64,000 bases of DNA from Mesobacillus zeae (GCF_003570705.1 NZ_QWVT01000019.1:62001-126000); one strand, 5' to 3'; counted from the first letter of the stretch, positions 1 through 9,676 are shown. The notes: a model not told the origin generated them from the letters alone. Translations and numbers: made by a program.

Positions 1-754
1 TTCGTTTTTCGCTGAAGGCAGCTAGAGCCTCCAGCCTGTCTTCGGTTGGAATAGTTACCTCGTAGGCTTTTCGTTCGAGCTGCAAACCTGTCTGCAAATC
101 CACATTCATTCCCTGCTTCACTGCAAATTTCGCCTGAATGAGAGCTACAGGCCCATTGGCTAGCATACTGCCGGCAAGTTCTTCACAGGCTGGCAGGAGT
201 CCTTCTGCTTCCGTTACTGAATTGACCAGATGAAGATCATAAGCCTCCTGCGCGGTCAGTTTCCTTGCTGTCAAAATCAGTTCAAGTGCTTTTGCTTGGC
301 CAATCAGCCTCGGCAGCCGCTGTGTCCCTCCAGCACCCGGTATGATTGCAAGCCCGGTTTCTGTCAACCCCATCAAGGCATTCCTGGATGCCAACCTGAA
401 GTCACACGCAAGGGCAAGCTCCATTCCCCCTCCAAAAGCAAACCCGTTAATGGCTGCTATAGTAGGCTGCGGGAGCTGGTCAATGCTCGTGAATACATCC
501 CCTATTTTGTAGAGGTTCCGCTTTACTTCTTCATCCGACAGTGTCTTTCTTTCCTTAAGATCCGCTCCGACGCTGAACGCCTTTTCTCCCATTCCTGTAA
601 AAATGACAGCCCGGACTTCCCGGTCCGTGCGAATTTTCTCCACTGCCTGCTGCAGTTCGGACAATGTCTCATAATTAAAAGCATTCAGGCTGTCTGGCCT
701 GTTAAGGGTTACCACACCGATATGTCCCCTTTGTTCATAAACAATATTGTTCAC
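1..754 (-). CDS. enoyl-CoA hydratase/isomerase (crotonase family), 3' end cut by window edge
   Basis: Crotonase-fold enzyme, expected to hydrate trans-2-enoyl-CoA in fatty-acid beta-oxidation. The visible 251 codons begin with a GTG start at 754 preceded by GGGGGAGGA at 8-nt spacing; an ATG slightly upstream runs straight into a stop. The N-terminus carries the LNRPDSLNAF strand, followed by FTGMGEKAFSVGADLKE (acyl-CoA pocket) and AINGFAFGGGMELALACDFR (oxyanion hole), then the acidic residue region TETGLAIIPGAGGTQRLPR. These are the canonical crotonase blocks in order. It is transcribed in the same direction as lcfB but is separated from it by a terminator. The C-terminal end lies outside the window. 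Exact substrate cannot be told from sequence. Confidence 0.9.
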   Translation of the reverse strand, partial: MNNIVYEQRGHIGVVTLNRPDSLNAFNYETLSELQQAVEKIRTDREVRAVIFTGMGEKAFSVGADLKERKTLSDEEVKRNLYKIGDVFTSIDQLPQPTIAAINGFAFGGGMELALACDFRLASRNALMGLTETGLAIIPGAGGTQRLPRLIGQAKALELILTARKLTAQEAYDLHLVNSVTEAEGLLPACEELAGSMLANGPVALIQAKFAVKQGMNVDLQTGLQLERKAYEVTIPTEDRLEALAAFSEKR

Positions 755-832
755 TTTGCCATCCTCCCCCTGTTGGTGTTACCTTTTCTCCATGAGAAAG
801 AAAAAATCCTTCTCATGAAAGATGGTTACATG

Positions 833-861
833 AAAAAAGGCAGGCCATTTCAGCCTGCCTC
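833..861 (-). terminator. Rho-independent terminator after lcfB
   Basis: Stem GGCAGGC/GCCTGCC (839-845 with 853-859), 7-nt loop, then six U in the minus-strand transcript (833-838). It sits directly after the lcfB stop. Confidence 0.85.
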
Positions 862-869
862 TTTAAGCT

Positions 870-2414
870 TCAGCTTTGCTGAAGTACTTGTTTCCTTAAA
901 GCCCGACGCAAAATCTTGCCAGTTGTGTTTTTCGGAAGTTCCGCTAAAAACTCAATAGAATTCGGGACTTTATATTTTGCCAGATGCTCCCGGCAGTAGG
1001 AAATGAGGTCTTCCTCTGTCAAAGCAGGGTTTTTGCTGACAACAAAGCTTCTCACGGCTTCGCCAAAGTTCGGGTCGGGAACACCAAGCACTGCCACCTC
1101 CACGACATCGGGATGACTGTACAGCACTTCCTCCACTTCGCGGGGATATACATTGTATCCGCCGACAAGAATCAATTCCTTTTTGCGATCAACGATATAG
1201 AAATAGCCTTCCTCATCCATTCGGGCGAGGTCTCCTGTATACAGCCAGCCTTCCCTGATGGCCGCCGCCGTCTCTTCAGGCATTTTATAATAGCCTTTCA
1301 TCACGTTCGGGCCGCGAACAATCAATTCGCCAACTTCACCTGGGGTCACCTCTTCCCCAAGCTCGCTGACAACCTTATTCTCAACATTGACGATTGACCT
1401 TCCGATCGAACCTGCTTTCCGCGGACGGTCCAGCGGGTTAAAGCATGTTACCGGAGAAGCTTCGGATAAACCGTAGCCTTCAGAGACGGCTACATTGAAC
1501 TTCTTCTCAAAATTTTCGAGAAGGGCCACAGGAAGCGATGCTCCTCCTGAAATACAGAGCCTCAAAGATTTCATATCTTCCGCGTCTCCTTCAGGGTACT
1601 GATAAAGGAAGTTATACATCGTTGGGACTCCAGCAAATACTGTCGGCTCGTACTTTTTTGCAAGGCGAAAAATTTCCTTTGGGCTAAATCTCGGCACGAT
1701 GAGCAATGTTCCGCCGTTCATTAACGGCGCATTCAGAACAACCGTTAGGCAAAAGACATGGAACATTGGAAGCGCAGTGACCACCCTGTCATCCTCATTG
1801 ATTTTTAAATAGTCCGCCACATCCTGCGCGTTACTGAACAGATTGCGGTGTGTAAGCATAGCCCCTTTTGGTTTCCCGGTTGTCCCTGATGTATAAAGGA
1901 TGATAGCCGTATCATCCTCCCCTAGATCAGGGCCTTCATAGTTGGGGCTTCCGATTGAAACGACATCAGCAAACGCTTTCATTTTATCTGTCATTCCGCC
2001 GGCATTGCTTCCGCCGCCTTGGCCGGATTCACAGATGATAAATTGCTGTACTTCCGGCAAGTGTTTCTGCATCTTTTCTGCAAGAGGCATCATCAAGTCC
2101 AGACAGACGACCGCTTTTACATCTCCATTTAGGAGGATAAAGCTGATTTCATCTTCTGTATAAACCGGATTGATTGGTATGACTGTAGCTCCGAGGCGCA
2201 ATGCCCCATACAAGCTGATGATAAAGTGCGGCGAATTCCCCAGCAGTACTGCAATGTGATCGCCTTTTTTTATACCTAACTGCTCCAGACCCGATGCAAA
2301 GCGTGTAACGGCTGCATCCAATTCAGCATATGTACTCGCCTGATCCATGAAATAGTAGGCAGGCTTTCCCCCAAGCCTTCCCGCAATATTATGAAGCTGT
2401 ACTGATATATTCAT
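870..2414 (-). CDS. lcfB: long-chain fatty-acid--CoA ligase (YhfL/LcfB type)
   Basis: Activates fatty acids to acyl-CoA with ATP through an acyl-AMP intermediate, feeding beta-oxidation. The 514-residue length matches YhfL of B. subtilis (about 513). Adenylation motifs are complete: P-loop-like [11 protein letters not shown] near residues 174-184, GYGLSEASP in the middle, YTGDLA and the hinge/C-domain segment [20 protein letters not shown] near 400-430, and the catalytic lysine region NTTGKILRR at the C-terminus. The start ATG follows GGGAGATGGGGA. A partial enoyl-CoA hydratase lies downstream on the same strand, consistent with a fatty-acid catabolic neighbourhood. B. subtilis lcfB is FadR-regulated; no convincing FadR palindrome was seen here. 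Confidence 0.93.
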   Translation of the reverse strand: MNISVQLHNIAGRLGGKPAYYFMDQASTYAELDAAVTRFASGLEQLGIKKGDHIAVLLGNSPHFIISLYGALRLGATVIPINPVYTEDEISFILLNGDVKAVVCLDLMMPLAEKMQKHLPEVQQFIICESGQGGGSNAGGMTDKMKAFADVVSIGSPNYEGPDLGEDDTAIILYTSGTTGKPKGAMLTHRNLFSNAQDVADYLKINEDDRVVTALPMFHVFCLTVVLNAPLMNGGTLLIVPRFSPKEIFRLAKKYEPTVFAGVPTMYNFLYQYPEGDAEDMKSLRLCISGGASLPVALLENFEKKFNVAVSEGYGLSEASPVTCFNPLDRPRKAGSIGRSIVNVENKVVSELGEEVTPGEVGELIVRGPNVMKGYYKMPEETAAAIREGWLYTGDLARMDEEGYFYIVDRKKELILVGGYNVYPREVEEVLYSHPDVVEVAVLGVPDPNFGEAVRSFVVSKNPALTEEDLISYCREHLAKYKVPNSIEFLAELPKNTTGKILRRALRKQVLQQS

Positions 2415-2473
2415 TTCCCCATCTCCCGCTTAGTGAAATTGCTCACCAAATTGTAAATAATTTTCTAAATATA

Positions 2474-2502
2474 ATTATATTGAAAGAAAATTACGGATTC
2501 AA
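2474..2502 (-). promoter_or_regulatory. sigma-A-type promoter of lcfB
   Basis: Minus strand reads TTGAAT (2502-2497), a 17-nt spacer, then TATAAT (2479-2474). This near-consensus promoter is about 60 nt upstream of the lcfB ATG and lies in the arcC-lcfB gap. Confidence 0.65.
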
Positions 2503-2541
2503 GGGAAATGTCTTTCTTTTCTTAAAAGTCAATCAATTTAT

Positions 2542-3486
2542 TTATTCTCCTGCAATAACTGTACCTGTTTTTCCGGCGATGGCATCGTATGCATGTTCAA
2601 GCGAAGTGATATACGATTTTCGTCCGGTTCCGGATTCAGCGAACTGAATAGCAGCCTGTACTTTTGGAAGCATGCTTCCAGGGGCGAACTGGCCTTCTTC
2701 AATGTATTGGTTGGCTTCTGCCAAAGACAGGTTTTCAAGGTTCTTTTGTTCGGGCTTGCCAAAGTTTATGGCAACATTTTCAACGGCTGTCAGAACAAGA
2801 AATGCGTCGGCATCAACCAATTCAGCAAGCTTTTCAGAAGCGAAATCTTTATCAATTACCGCTTCAATGCCAATCAGTCTGGAGTTATCCTTTGATACAG
2901 GAATCCCTCCTCCGCCGCTTGCAATGACGATGTTTCCGCTTTGAATCAAGTCAACGATGGCCTTTTTTTCAATGATGTCCAACGGTTTTGGCGATGGGAC
3001 AACCCGGCGATAACCCCGGCCTGCATCCTCTTTCATCTTATAACCTTTCGTCTTCGCGAGCTGGTCTGCCTCTTCTTGGGTATAAAAAGAGCCGATTGGT
3101 TTTGTCGGATTTTCAAAAGCAGGATCATTTTCATCAACCAATACCTGTGTGACCAACGTTACGGCATTCTTATCTATACCTTCATCATGAAAAACTTCGT
3201 ATAGGGCGTTTTGCAGCCAATAGCCAATCATTCCCTGGCTCATGGCTCCGCAGGTATCAAGCGGCATGGCCGGCAGTTTATCGCTTTGGTTCATCTGCTG
3301 CTGCAGGACAATGTTCCCAACCTGCGGACCATTCCCGTGGGCAATGACTAATTTATGCCCTTCCTTAATTAGTTTTACCAGCTGTTTAGCTGTATTGTAG
3401 CATGCCAATTTCTGCTCCTCGGCTGTAGCACCGTTCCCTGTCTGGATGGCGTTTCCGCCGAGAGCCACAACAATCGTTTTTGCCAT
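2542..3486 (-). CDS. arcC: carbamate kinase
   Basis: Last step of the arginine deiminase pathway: carbamoyl phosphate plus ADP gives ATP, CO2 and ammonia. At 314 residues it has the normal family length. Amino-acid-kinase signatures are visible: VVALGGNAIQ near the N-terminus, IAHGNGPQVGN near residue 50, and the VIASGGGGIPV loop near 210, followed by DKDFASEKLAELVDADAFLVLT, typical of carbamate kinases. It is the last gene of the arcA-B-D-C operon, 18 nt after arcD, with an AGGAGTAATT ribosome binding site. No strong terminator follows; lcfB has its own promoter 130 nt downstream. Confidence 0.95.
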   Translation of the reverse strand: MAKTIVVALGGNAIQTGNGATAEEQKLACYNTAKQLVKLIKEGHKLVIAHGNGPQVGNIVLQQQMNQSDKLPAMPLDTCGAMSQGMIGYWLQNALYEVFHDEGIDKNAVTLVTQVLVDENDPAFENPTKPIGSFYTQEEADQLAKTKGYKMKEDAGRGYRRVVPSPKPLDIIEKKAIVDLIQSGNIVIASGGGGIPVSKDNSRLIGIEAVIDKDFASEKLAELVDADAFLVLTAVENVAINFGKPEQKNLENLSLAEANQYIEEGQFAPGSMLPKVQAAIQFAESGTGRKSYITSLEHAYDAIAGKTGTVIAGE

Positions 3487-3504
3487 AATTACTCCTCCTG
3501 ATGT

Positions 3505-4902
3505 CTAAATGCTGATTTTTCCTGTTGCTAACATGAAGATGGCGATGACACCAAAGACCACGAACAGCCCCGCCCAGACAAGTTCGAATGGTTTAAACGC
3601 TTTTTTTCCATTTTCCTTTTGCGCATATCGGTAGACAAAAATCCCCAGCGCATACAGTACAGCCGTCAATACAAGGTAGTCGATGCCTGCTGCATACAGA
3701 AGCCATGCACCATATACACTTGCTACTATGCCGATGCCCATCTGCTTTGTCTCTTTTTTCTCCATACTGTATTTCACTTGATACAATGCTGAGAAAAGAT
3801 ATGGAACGAGAATCGCTGAGCTTGCGAGCGAAAAAGCAAAATTATACGGTTTATCGGAAAACAGGAACGTGAGCAGGAAAATCTGGATCAGCACATTTGT
3901 GACAATCAAGGAATTAACAGGTGCCTTGTTCTTGTTTTCTTTAGCAAAATACTTTGGAAGAACGCCATCCAATGCCGCCAAATACGGAAGTTCGGAAGCA
4001 AGCAGCGTCCAGCCGAGCCATGCTCCAAGGACCGAAATGATAAGGCCGAGGTTTACAAAAGTGGCGCCCCATGGACCGACAACGCTTTCAAGTACATAAG
4101 CCATGGAAGGGCTCTTTAAATCAGCCAGTTCCGACCTTGACATGATTCCCGTGGATAAAAGGGAAATCATGATATAGATTAGCAATGTTGAGACAAGGCC
4201 AATAATGGTGGCTTTTCCTACATCTTTTTTGTGTTCAGCACGGCTTGAAAGGACAACCGCACCTTCAATACCAATGAAAACCCACAGTGTAACAAGCATT
4301 GTGCTTTTCGTCTGACCCATTACATCTGCCAGGTTAAAGTCCCCGCCCCAAAAGTCCATATTAAATTGGTCAATGTTAAAAGCGAAGATTCCAATGATAA
4401 TGAAGAGAAAAATCGGGACGAGTTTCGCAATCGTAACGACAGTATTGACCAATGCCGCAGACTGGACCCCTCCGAGTATCAGGAATACAACGGCCCAAAG
4501 AAGTAAAGAAGACCCAATGATAGAGGCTAGGTTTTGGCCGTCGAACACAGGCAGGAAATAGCCAATTGAACTAAAAAGAAGGGTTGCGTAGGCAACATTG
4601 CCCAGCCATGCAGAGAGCCAGTACCCCCACGCGGAGTTAAATCCCCAGTAATCGCCGAAACCTGCTTTTGCATAACTGAACACTCCGCCTTCCAAATCCG
4701 GCCGTTTGTTCGTCAGGTTCTGGAAGCAAAATCCAAGGCAAATCATTCCGATTCCTGTAATTAGCCAGCCGATGATAATCGCCCCTGTACTCGCACCAGT
4801 TGCCATATCTGTAGCGATGTTAAAAGCTCCGCCGCCGATCATTGATCCTACAACAAGGGCAATAAGGGCAAAAAGCCCAAGCTTTTTCTCATTTTCAGCC
4901 AT
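3505..4902 (-). CDS. arcD: arginine/ornithine antiporter, APC superfamily
   Basis: Membrane exchanger that imports arginine and exports ornithine for the deiminase pathway. The 465 residues contain about twelve to thirteen hydrophobic segments. The first begins LFALIALVVGSMIGGGAFNI with the glycine-rich TM1 break typical of the basic-amino-acid/polyamine antiporter subgroup of APC transporters. The gene lies between arcB and arcC, which fixes its function better than sequence alone. ArcD-type carriers of the IT superfamily also exist; this one is clearly of the APC type. A short hairpin separates it from arcB. Confidence 0.9.
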   Translation of the reverse strand: MAENEKKLGLFALIALVVGSMIGGGAFNIATDMATGASTGAIIIGWLITGIGMICLGFCFQNLTNKRPDLEGGVFSYAKAGFGDYWGFNSAWGYWLSAWLGNVAYATLLFSSIGYFLPVFDGQNLASIIGSSLLLWAVVFLILGGVQSAALVNTVVTIAKLVPIFLFIIIGIFAFNIDQFNMDFWGGDFNLADVMGQTKSTMLVTLWVFIGIEGAVVLSSRAEHKKDVGKATIIGLVSTLLIYIMISLLSTGIMSRSELADLKSPSMAYVLESVVGPWGATFVNLGLIISVLGAWLGWTLLASELPYLAALDGVLPKYFAKENKNKAPVNSLIVTNVLIQIFLLTFLFSDKPYNFAFSLASSAILVPYLFSALYQVKYSMEKKETKQMGIGIVASVYGAWLLYAAGIDYLVLTAVLYALGIFVYRYAQKENGKKAFKPFELVWAGLFVVFGVIAIFMLATGKISI

Positions 4903-4961
4903 TTAATAAACACCCACTTTCAATAAAAAATGAATTTTATGCCGCGGCCCGCATTCGGCCT

Positions 4962-4983
4962 GGATACCCTTAAACGGGTATCC
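4962..4983 (-). other. intra-operon hairpin between arcB and arcD
   Basis: Perfect 8-bp inverted repeat GGATACCC/GGGTATCC with a 6-nt loop in the 109-nt arcB-arcD spacer. There is no U-tract, so termination is unlikely. It may act in mRNA processing or differential stability of arcAB and arcDC; this is inference. Confidence 0.5.
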
Positions 4984-5011
4984 TACCGGTTCTGCGGTTG
5001 TTCTTCTGTGA

Positions 5012-6004
5012 TTAGGAGAGAGTTGCTGCCATAACTGCTTTGATGGTATGCATGCGGTTCTCTGCCTCATCGAAAACGACACTGTTTTTCGATTGGAACA
5101 CTTCATCAGTGACTTCCATCGCCTCAAGCCCGAACTTTTGTTTGATTTCCCTTCCAACCTCTGTATCCTGGTCATGGAAAGCAGGAAGGCAATGCATGAA
5201 GAGCGTATGGTCTTTACCTGTCATATTCATCATTTGCTGGTTAACCTGATATTTCTCCAGTAAATCGATGCGCTCCTTGTACTGGTCCTCTTCACCCATG
5301 GATACCCAGACATCTGTATAAATCACGTCAACATCCTTAACGCCTTCCTCGATGCTGTCAGTGATGGTAATCTTGGCACCAGTCTCTTTTGCCACACCTT
5401 GTGCGTAGGCAACGAGTTCTTCGTTCGGGAAAAGCTCCTTTGGTGCAATGGCACGGAAGTCAAGACCCATTTTGGCTGAGCCAATCAAGAGTGAGTTCCC
5501 CATATTGTTCCTTGCATCGCCAACATAAGCGAACTTAACACCTTTAAGGTATCCCAATTTTTCTTTGATTGTCATAAAGTCAGCAAGGATTTGCGTTGGG
5601 TGGAACATGTCCGTCAACCCGTTCCATACCGGGACACCTGAATACTTGGCCAATTCTTCCACTGTCTCATGCTTGAATCCGCGGAACTCAATACCATCAA
5701 ACATACGGCCAAGGACAATCGCCGTATCCCTGTTTGACTCTTTCTTTCCAAACTGGATGTCTCCCCTTCCCAGGTACTCAGGGTGAGCGCCGAGATCGAT
5801 ACATGCTACTGTGAATGCACAGCGCGTACGAGTGGATGGCTTTTCAAACAACAGTGCAATGTTTTTGCCTTCAAGCATCTTATGAGGAACACCCGCATAT
5901 TTCAGCCGTTTAAATTCAATTGACTGGTTGATTAAAAAATCTATTTCCTGCGGCGTAAAATCTTTCAATGTCAAAAAGTGTCTGCCTTTTAAGTTAAATC
6001 CCAT
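5012..6004 (-). CDS. arcB: ornithine carbamoyltransferase, catabolic
   Basis: Converts citrulline and phosphate to ornithine and carbamoyl phosphate in the deiminase pathway. The 330-residue protein has the carbamoyl-phosphate motif STRTRC near residue 57, the ornithine-binding HCLPAFHD segment near 270, and the family N-terminus [20 protein letters not shown]. The second gene of the arc operon, 39 nt after arcA, it has a strong GGAGGGC ribosome binding site. Operon context identifies it as the catabolic enzyme rather than biosynthetic ArgF; the two cannot be separated by motif alone. Confidence 0.95.
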   Translation of the reverse strand: MGFNLKGRHFLTLKDFTPQEIDFLINQSIEFKRLKYAGVPHKMLEGKNIALLFEKPSTRTRCAFTVACIDLGAHPEYLGRGDIQFGKKESNRDTAIVLGRMFDGIEFRGFKHETVEELAKYSGVPVWNGLTDMFHPTQILADFMTIKEKLGYLKGVKFAYVGDARNNMGNSLLIGSAKMGLDFRAIAPKELFPNEELVAYAQGVAKETGAKITITDSIEEGVKDVDVIYTDVWVSMGEEDQYKERIDLLEKYQVNQQMMNMTGKDHTLFMHCLPAFHDQDTEVGREIKQKFGLEAMEVTDEVFQSKNSVVFDEAENRMHTIKAVMAATLS

Positions 6005-6043
6005 TGTAAGCCCTCCTAAATTAGGTTAGTCCAGATGCAGGTA

Positions 6044-7273
6044 TTAAAGATCCTCGCGGTAAAGCGGCATGCTCATACAGCGCGGGCCACCACGGCCGCG
6101 AGCCAATTCACTGCTTAGTACTTCAATAACTTCCACACCATGCGAACGCAATAATTCATTCGAAACATAATTTCGGTCATAAGTGATGACAACACCTGGA
6201 GAAACAGCCAGGGTGTTGCTGCCATCATTCCACTGCTCACGGGCAGCTGCGATATCGTCTCCGCCACCGCATGGAATCAGCGTTACTTCATTCAAATTAA
6301 GGACTTCTTTCAACGTATCAACAATATTGGCACGGCGGGAGATTTTAAGGTCTTCATCTTCCCCTCTTTCAAGGATGAAAATGTTCATTTCCCCTCCTGG
6401 TCCAAGAATTGCCGGGTGGACAGTGAATTTATCACGGTCAACCATTGTAAATACAGTATCAAGATGCATGAATGCCCTTGTTTTAGGTATTTCAACAGCC
6501 ATGACTTTTTGGTAATTCTCATTTTTTGCAAACAGCTTCTGGGCCAGATTTTCGATTGCCTGGGCTGTTGACCTGGCGCTGATTCCGATCGCAACAACTT
6601 CGCTGCTTAATACGAGCTCATCCCCGCCCTCGATTGAATAGGCACCTCCGCGGTCAAACCACAGCGGAATATCATGTGGAGAGAAGCGTGGATGGTACTG
6701 CATGATGTATTTCATGAACAAAGATTCCCTTCCCCTTGCCGTCCTGTTCATACGGTTCAGTGAAACGCCGTTGCCGATGACCGCAGCCGGGTCTCTTGTG
6801 AAGTATAAATTTGGCATTGGGAACAAGTAAAAAGGATCCTGGTTTTCGATAAATTCATGCAAATGCCTTTTTGATTTATGCGGAAGCTCGTTTTTCTGCA
6901 TCCCTTCCATCATTTTGTTGACAAGCTGATCTTTTGGAAGGCTCGTCAAAAACTCCCTGATTACCTCAAGAGAAGAACTTTCGCCAACCTTGCTTTCACT
7001 TAGAAATTCATCAATCAGGCTTAAACGAATCTCGTCGTTTAAAATTGACTCTGCTAAAAGGGTATCTAGATAAACAACTTCAACTCCCTGGTTGCGGAGA
7101 GATGTAGCAAAGTAATCATGTTCTTTTTGAATCGCAGGCAAGAAAGGAATGTCGTCAAACAAGAGCGTTTCCAAATAGTCCGGTGTCAGGTTTTCCAATT
7201 CTCTTCCTGGACGCTTCAGAAGGACAGTTTTCAGCTCCCCGATTTCCGATGTCACATTTAACGGGTATCTCAC
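6044..7273 (-). CDS. arcA: arginine deiminase
   Basis: Hydrolyses arginine to citrulline and ammonia, the first step of substrate-level ATP production from arginine. Guanidino-group-modifying enzyme family: FTRDPAA and the N-terminal [18 protein letters not shown] are present, and the nucleophilic cysteine lies in [12 protein letters not shown] near the C-terminus. Length about 409 residues is normal. I chose the GTG at 7273 because AAAGGAG lies 6 nt before it; another GTG at 7282 directly abuts that ribosome binding site. The stop of a short upstream reading frame (7279) overlaps this initiation region. First gene of the arcABDC operon. Confidence 0.95.
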   Translation of the reverse strand: MRYPLNVTSEIGELKTVLLKRPGRELENLTPDYLETLLFDDIPFLPAIQKEHDYFATSLRNQGVEVVYLDTLLAESILNDEIRLSLIDEFLSESKVGESSSLEVIREFLTSLPKDQLVNKMMEGMQKNELPHKSKRHLHEFIENQDPFYLFPMPNLYFTRDPAAVIGNGVSLNRMNRTARGRESLFMKYIMQYHPRFSPHDIPLWFDRGGAYSIEGGDELVLSSEVVAIGISARSTAQAIENLAQKLFAKNENYQKVMAVEIPKTRAFMHLDTVFTMVDRDKFTVHPAILGPGGEMNIFILERGEDEDLKISRRANIVDTLKEVLNLNEVTLIPCGGGDDIAAAREQWNDGSNTLAVSPGVVITYDRNYVSNELLRSHGVEVIEVLSSELARGRGGPRCMSMPLYREDL

Positions 7274-7278
7274 ACGGT

Positions 7279-7389
7279 TCACTCCTTTGGATGATAAGTA
7301 CAGTGATCTTTAATCAGTTCAAGCCAACCATGATGATCATGGTCAACCGATTTTCCTGACTGAAAGACCTGTTCGTTATTTTTTAACAC
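7279..7389 (-). CDS. possible short leader ORF upstream of arcA (uncertain)
   Basis: An open frame begins at GTG 7389 (36 codons; an alternative TTG at 7419 gives 46) and its TGA overlaps the arcA ribosome binding site. The peptide contains [20 protein letters not shown]. It begins after the lplJ terminator and has no clear ribosome binding site of its own. It could be a translated leader coupled to arcA, a gene remnant, or chance. No family was recognised. Confidence 0.2.
   Translation of the reverse strand: MLKNNEQVFQSGKSVDHDHHGWLELIKDHCTYHPKE
7327..7343 (-). promoter_or_regulatory. 17-bp perfect palindrome upstream of arcA
   Basis: ACCATGAT-C-ATCATGGT, two 8-bp arms around one central base, 55-70 nt before the arcA start. 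It does not match the ARG-box, Fnr/ArcR or cre patterns I know, so the binding protein is unknown. Likely an operator of the arc operon by position. Confidence 0.4.
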
Positions 7390-7443
7390 TTTCAGTTTTT
7401 TATTCCCTAATTTGGACAAGGTAAAATCAGAGTGGGAATTTCC

Positions 7444-7476
7444 AAAAAAAAAAAGCCGATCTCATAAGAGACCCGC
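7444..7476 (-). terminator. terminator after lplJ
   Basis: Stem GCGGGTCTC/GAGATCGGC (7468-7476 with 7455-7463; one mismatch, one G-U), ATAA-type loop, followed by eleven U in the minus transcript. It isolates lplJ from the arc operon. Confidence 0.75.
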
Positions 7477-7507
7477 TTGAAATTGCAGTTTCTTGGCTTT
7501 CTTTCGT

Positions 7508-8497
7508 TCAATAAAGTAAACGGATGAAATCCTCATTGGAAATGCTGCCGAAATAATGTTGGACATTCATCCCTTCCAAGGCAGTCTCCAATGTTGACTT
7601 TTCGTATTTCCTGCCTGTCAGGCGTTCTTCTATTTCGCTCACGTCCCCGACACCGAAAAAGTCTCCGTAAATTTTGCAGTTTTCGATGATCCCTTTACTT
7701 ACTTCAAGCCGCACATCAATCCCTCCGACAGGAAAGCGGTGAGAATGCTGGATATTGAATTTTGGTGATTTGCCATAATTCCAATCCCAATTCTGATAAC
7801 GCTGTTTTGAGAGTTCCATTATCTTTTTCCAGTCATCCTCTGACAAAATATATTGCGGAATTTCGTCCAAACCTGCAAAAATATTCTTTAGCAAAAGCAA
7901 TCTGAAATCTTCTATCGATATTTTATCAGTCATAAACTCAGAAATATTAGCCACACGGCTTCTGATTGATTTAATGCCTTTTGACTCGATTTTATCCTTT
8001 TTCACCTTAAGAGCAGACACAACATTTTCCATTTCGGAATCAAATAGCAGGGTCCCATGACTGAACATTCTTCCTCTAGTAGAGAACTGGGCATTTCCAG
8101 ATATCTTTTTTCCTCCTGCAAGTATGTCATTCCGTCCGCTTAGCTCTGCTTCTACCCCGATTTTTTTCAGTGCTGTGATGACAGGCTCGGTGAACTTTTT
8201 AAAATTGTGGAAGCTCTCGCCATCGTCCTTTGTAATGAAGCTGAAATTAAGATTCCCAAGGTCATGGTAGACGGCTCCACCGCCTGAAAGCCTTCTGACC
8301 ACATGAATCCCGTTTTTCTCCACATAATCCGTATTGATTTCTTCAATCGTATTTTGGTTCTTCCCAATAATAATGGATGGTTCATTGATATAGAACAGCA
8401 GGTATGTTTCGTTCACATCAAGGTTTTTAAGTGCATATTCCTCGATGGCAAGGTTGATGTGCGGATCCGTAATTCCTTTATTATCGATAAACAGCAT
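7508..8497 (-). CDS. lplJ: lipoate--protein ligase LplJ
   Basis: Attaches scavenged lipoate to lipoyl domains of dehydrogenase complexes and the glycine cleavage H protein via lipoyl-AMP. The 329-residue sequence holds the lipoate-binding loop RRLSGGGAVYHDLGNLNFSF and the segment GRNDILAGGKKISGNAQ with the catalytic lysine, followed by HGTLLFD. A C-terminal accessory domain is present, as in other Bacillus LplJ. It is preceded by yhfI on the same strand (16-nt gap), matching B. subtilis yhfI-yhfJ order. Confidence 0.94.
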   Translation of the reverse strand: MLFIDNKGITDPHINLAIEEYALKNLDVNETYLLFYINEPSIIIGKNQNTIEEINTDYVEKNGIHVVRRLSGGGAVYHDLGNLNFSFITKDDGESFHNFKKFTEPVITALKKIGVEAELSGRNDILAGGKKISGNAQFSTRGRMFSHGTLLFDSEMENVVSALKVKKDKIESKGIKSIRSRVANISEFMTDKISIEDFRLLLLKNIFAGLDEIPQYILSEDDWKKIMELSKQRYQNWDWNYGKSPKFNIQHSHRFPVGGIDVRLEVSKGIIENCKIYGDFFGVGDVSEIEERLTGRKYEKSTLETALEGMNVQHYFGSISNEDFIRLLY

Positions 8498-8513
8498 GGT
8501 CCTTATTCTCCTT

Positions 8514-9248
8514 TTAAATCGTAATCGTCAAACCCTCTTCTGCGAGCCTGATGGGGCCTGTGTATCTTTCTGAAGCTTCTTTCACAAGTTGTCCGAGTTC
8601 CCCGTAGTGCGGTAAATGTGTCAAGACTAGGCCCGATACATTTGCTGCTGTTGCGAGGGTTCCTCCATCAAAGCTGTTCATATGACCCGCTCCCTTTCCG
8701 TCACGATCGCCGTAAAAATTGCATTCGCAAAGCAATAAATCTGCATTTTTGGAAAAAGGGATGAACTCGTCCTTGAATGACGTATCCCCGGTAAAAACAA
8801 GGACTTTATCTCCTGCTTCAATTCTCATAGCAAAGCATGGGACTGGATGGGCAGTACGGAGGAAACGGATCGTAAAAGGGCCGATTTCAAGTGTCCCATC
8901 GGGATCATAGGCAATTCCTTTTGTAACCTTTTTATATGTAAGCTTGGAAAATTCCCGGTCATTCAATGAATGACCGTATATTGGCAATGTTGGAAGGTTT
9001 GTTCCTAAGAAGCCCTGAATCAGCCTGGCATGCTGAAGAACACCGATATCGGCAATATGGTCCGGATGATAATGAGACAGGATGACTGCATCCAAATCTT
9101 CCGGAGCAATAAAATTCTGCAGCTTTGACAGGACGGAGCTTCCGCAGTCAATCAGCAGACGAAAACCGTCATGCTCAAGGAGATAACCTGTGCTCGCTTC
9201 GTTCTTTTTTGGGTATCCTCCCCAGCATCCAACAATAGTTAGCTTCAA
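8514..9248 (-). CDS. yhfI: metallo-beta-lactamase-fold hydrolase YhfI
   Basis: MBL-fold metal-dependent hydrolase of the RNase Z-like/ArsA-like group; substrate unknown. The dinuclear zinc motif is LSHYHPDHIAD, with further ligands in TAHPVPC, FTGDTSF and VLTHLPH. About 244 residues. I prefer the TTG at 9248 (GAGG at 8 nt; protein begins MKLTIVGCWGGYPKKNEAS) over the ATG at 9266, which precedes the ribosome binding site. Paired with lplJ as in B. subtilis. Divergent from yhfH. Confidence 0.85.
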   Translation of the reverse strand: MKLTIVGCWGGYPKKNEASTGYLLEHDGFRLLIDCGSSVLSKLQNFIAPEDLDAVILSHYHPDHIADIGVLQHARLIQGFLGTNLPTLPIYGHSLNDREFSKLTYKKVTKGIAYDPDGTLEIGPFTIRFLRTAHPVPCFAMRIEAGDKVLVFTGDTSFKDEFIPFSKNADLLLCECNFYGDRDGKGAGHMNSFDGGTLATAANVSGLVLTHLPHYGELGQLVKEASERYTGPIRLAEEGLTITI

Positions 9249-9419
9249 ATTGCTCCCCTCTTTCATTGATTATGTTTTCACTATACTCCATTTTGCCCAT
9301 TTTTTCACTTTCACACTTTTTTGTCTTGTAACACCATTGACAAGACAAACTCTGTTATAATACAATTCAAATAACGGATGGCCTGTATCACCACAACTTA
9401 AGCATAGGAGGTTGAAAAC

Positions 9420-9548
9420 ATGCTACAAAACGTCCTTGAATTTTTCCGTAACCTGCCTGCGAAAAGCTGTAAAGAATGCGGGGAGCCAATCAGTGAGCAG
9501 CATGAATGCTACGGCAATACGTGTGACAGCTGCCTTGATCCCCGTTAA
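9420..9548 (+). CDS. yhfH: YhfH-like small protein with two CxxC motifs
   Basis: A 42-residue protein below the usual ORF cut-off. ATG at 9420 follows a strong TAGGAGGTTGAAAAC ribosome binding site. It contains CKEC near the middle and CDSC near the C-terminus, forming a probable zinc ribbon. Position divergent to yhfI matches B. subtilis yhfH (about 46 residues). Function unknown. Confidence 0.8.
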   Translation: MLQNVLEFFRNLPAKSCKECGEPISEQHECYGNTCDSCLDPR

Positions 9549-9643
9549 AAGTAATCATTCATGAGTGTCAATGAGTCATGTATTCGGCTAAGCCGATTTT
9601 CATGTAAATCCCTTCCCTGCAGTTATGCATTGACTGCAATTAG

Positions 9644-9676
9644 AAAAGCCAGCCGATACCGGCTGGCTTCTTTTTT
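9644..9676. terminator. bidirectional terminator between yhfH and yhgE
   Basis: 10-bp stem AAGCCAGCCG/CGGCTGGCTT (9646-9655 with 9660-9669), 4-nt loop, T-rich on both outer sides. The yhgE stop codon overlaps its right edge. Confidence 0.8.

Noticed and set aside
781-820. CATGAGAA ... TTCTCATG inverted repeat upstream of the partial enoyl-CoA hydratase
   Set aside because: It does not match the FadR consensus and could be a weak part of the adjacent terminator region; left out as a regulatory call.
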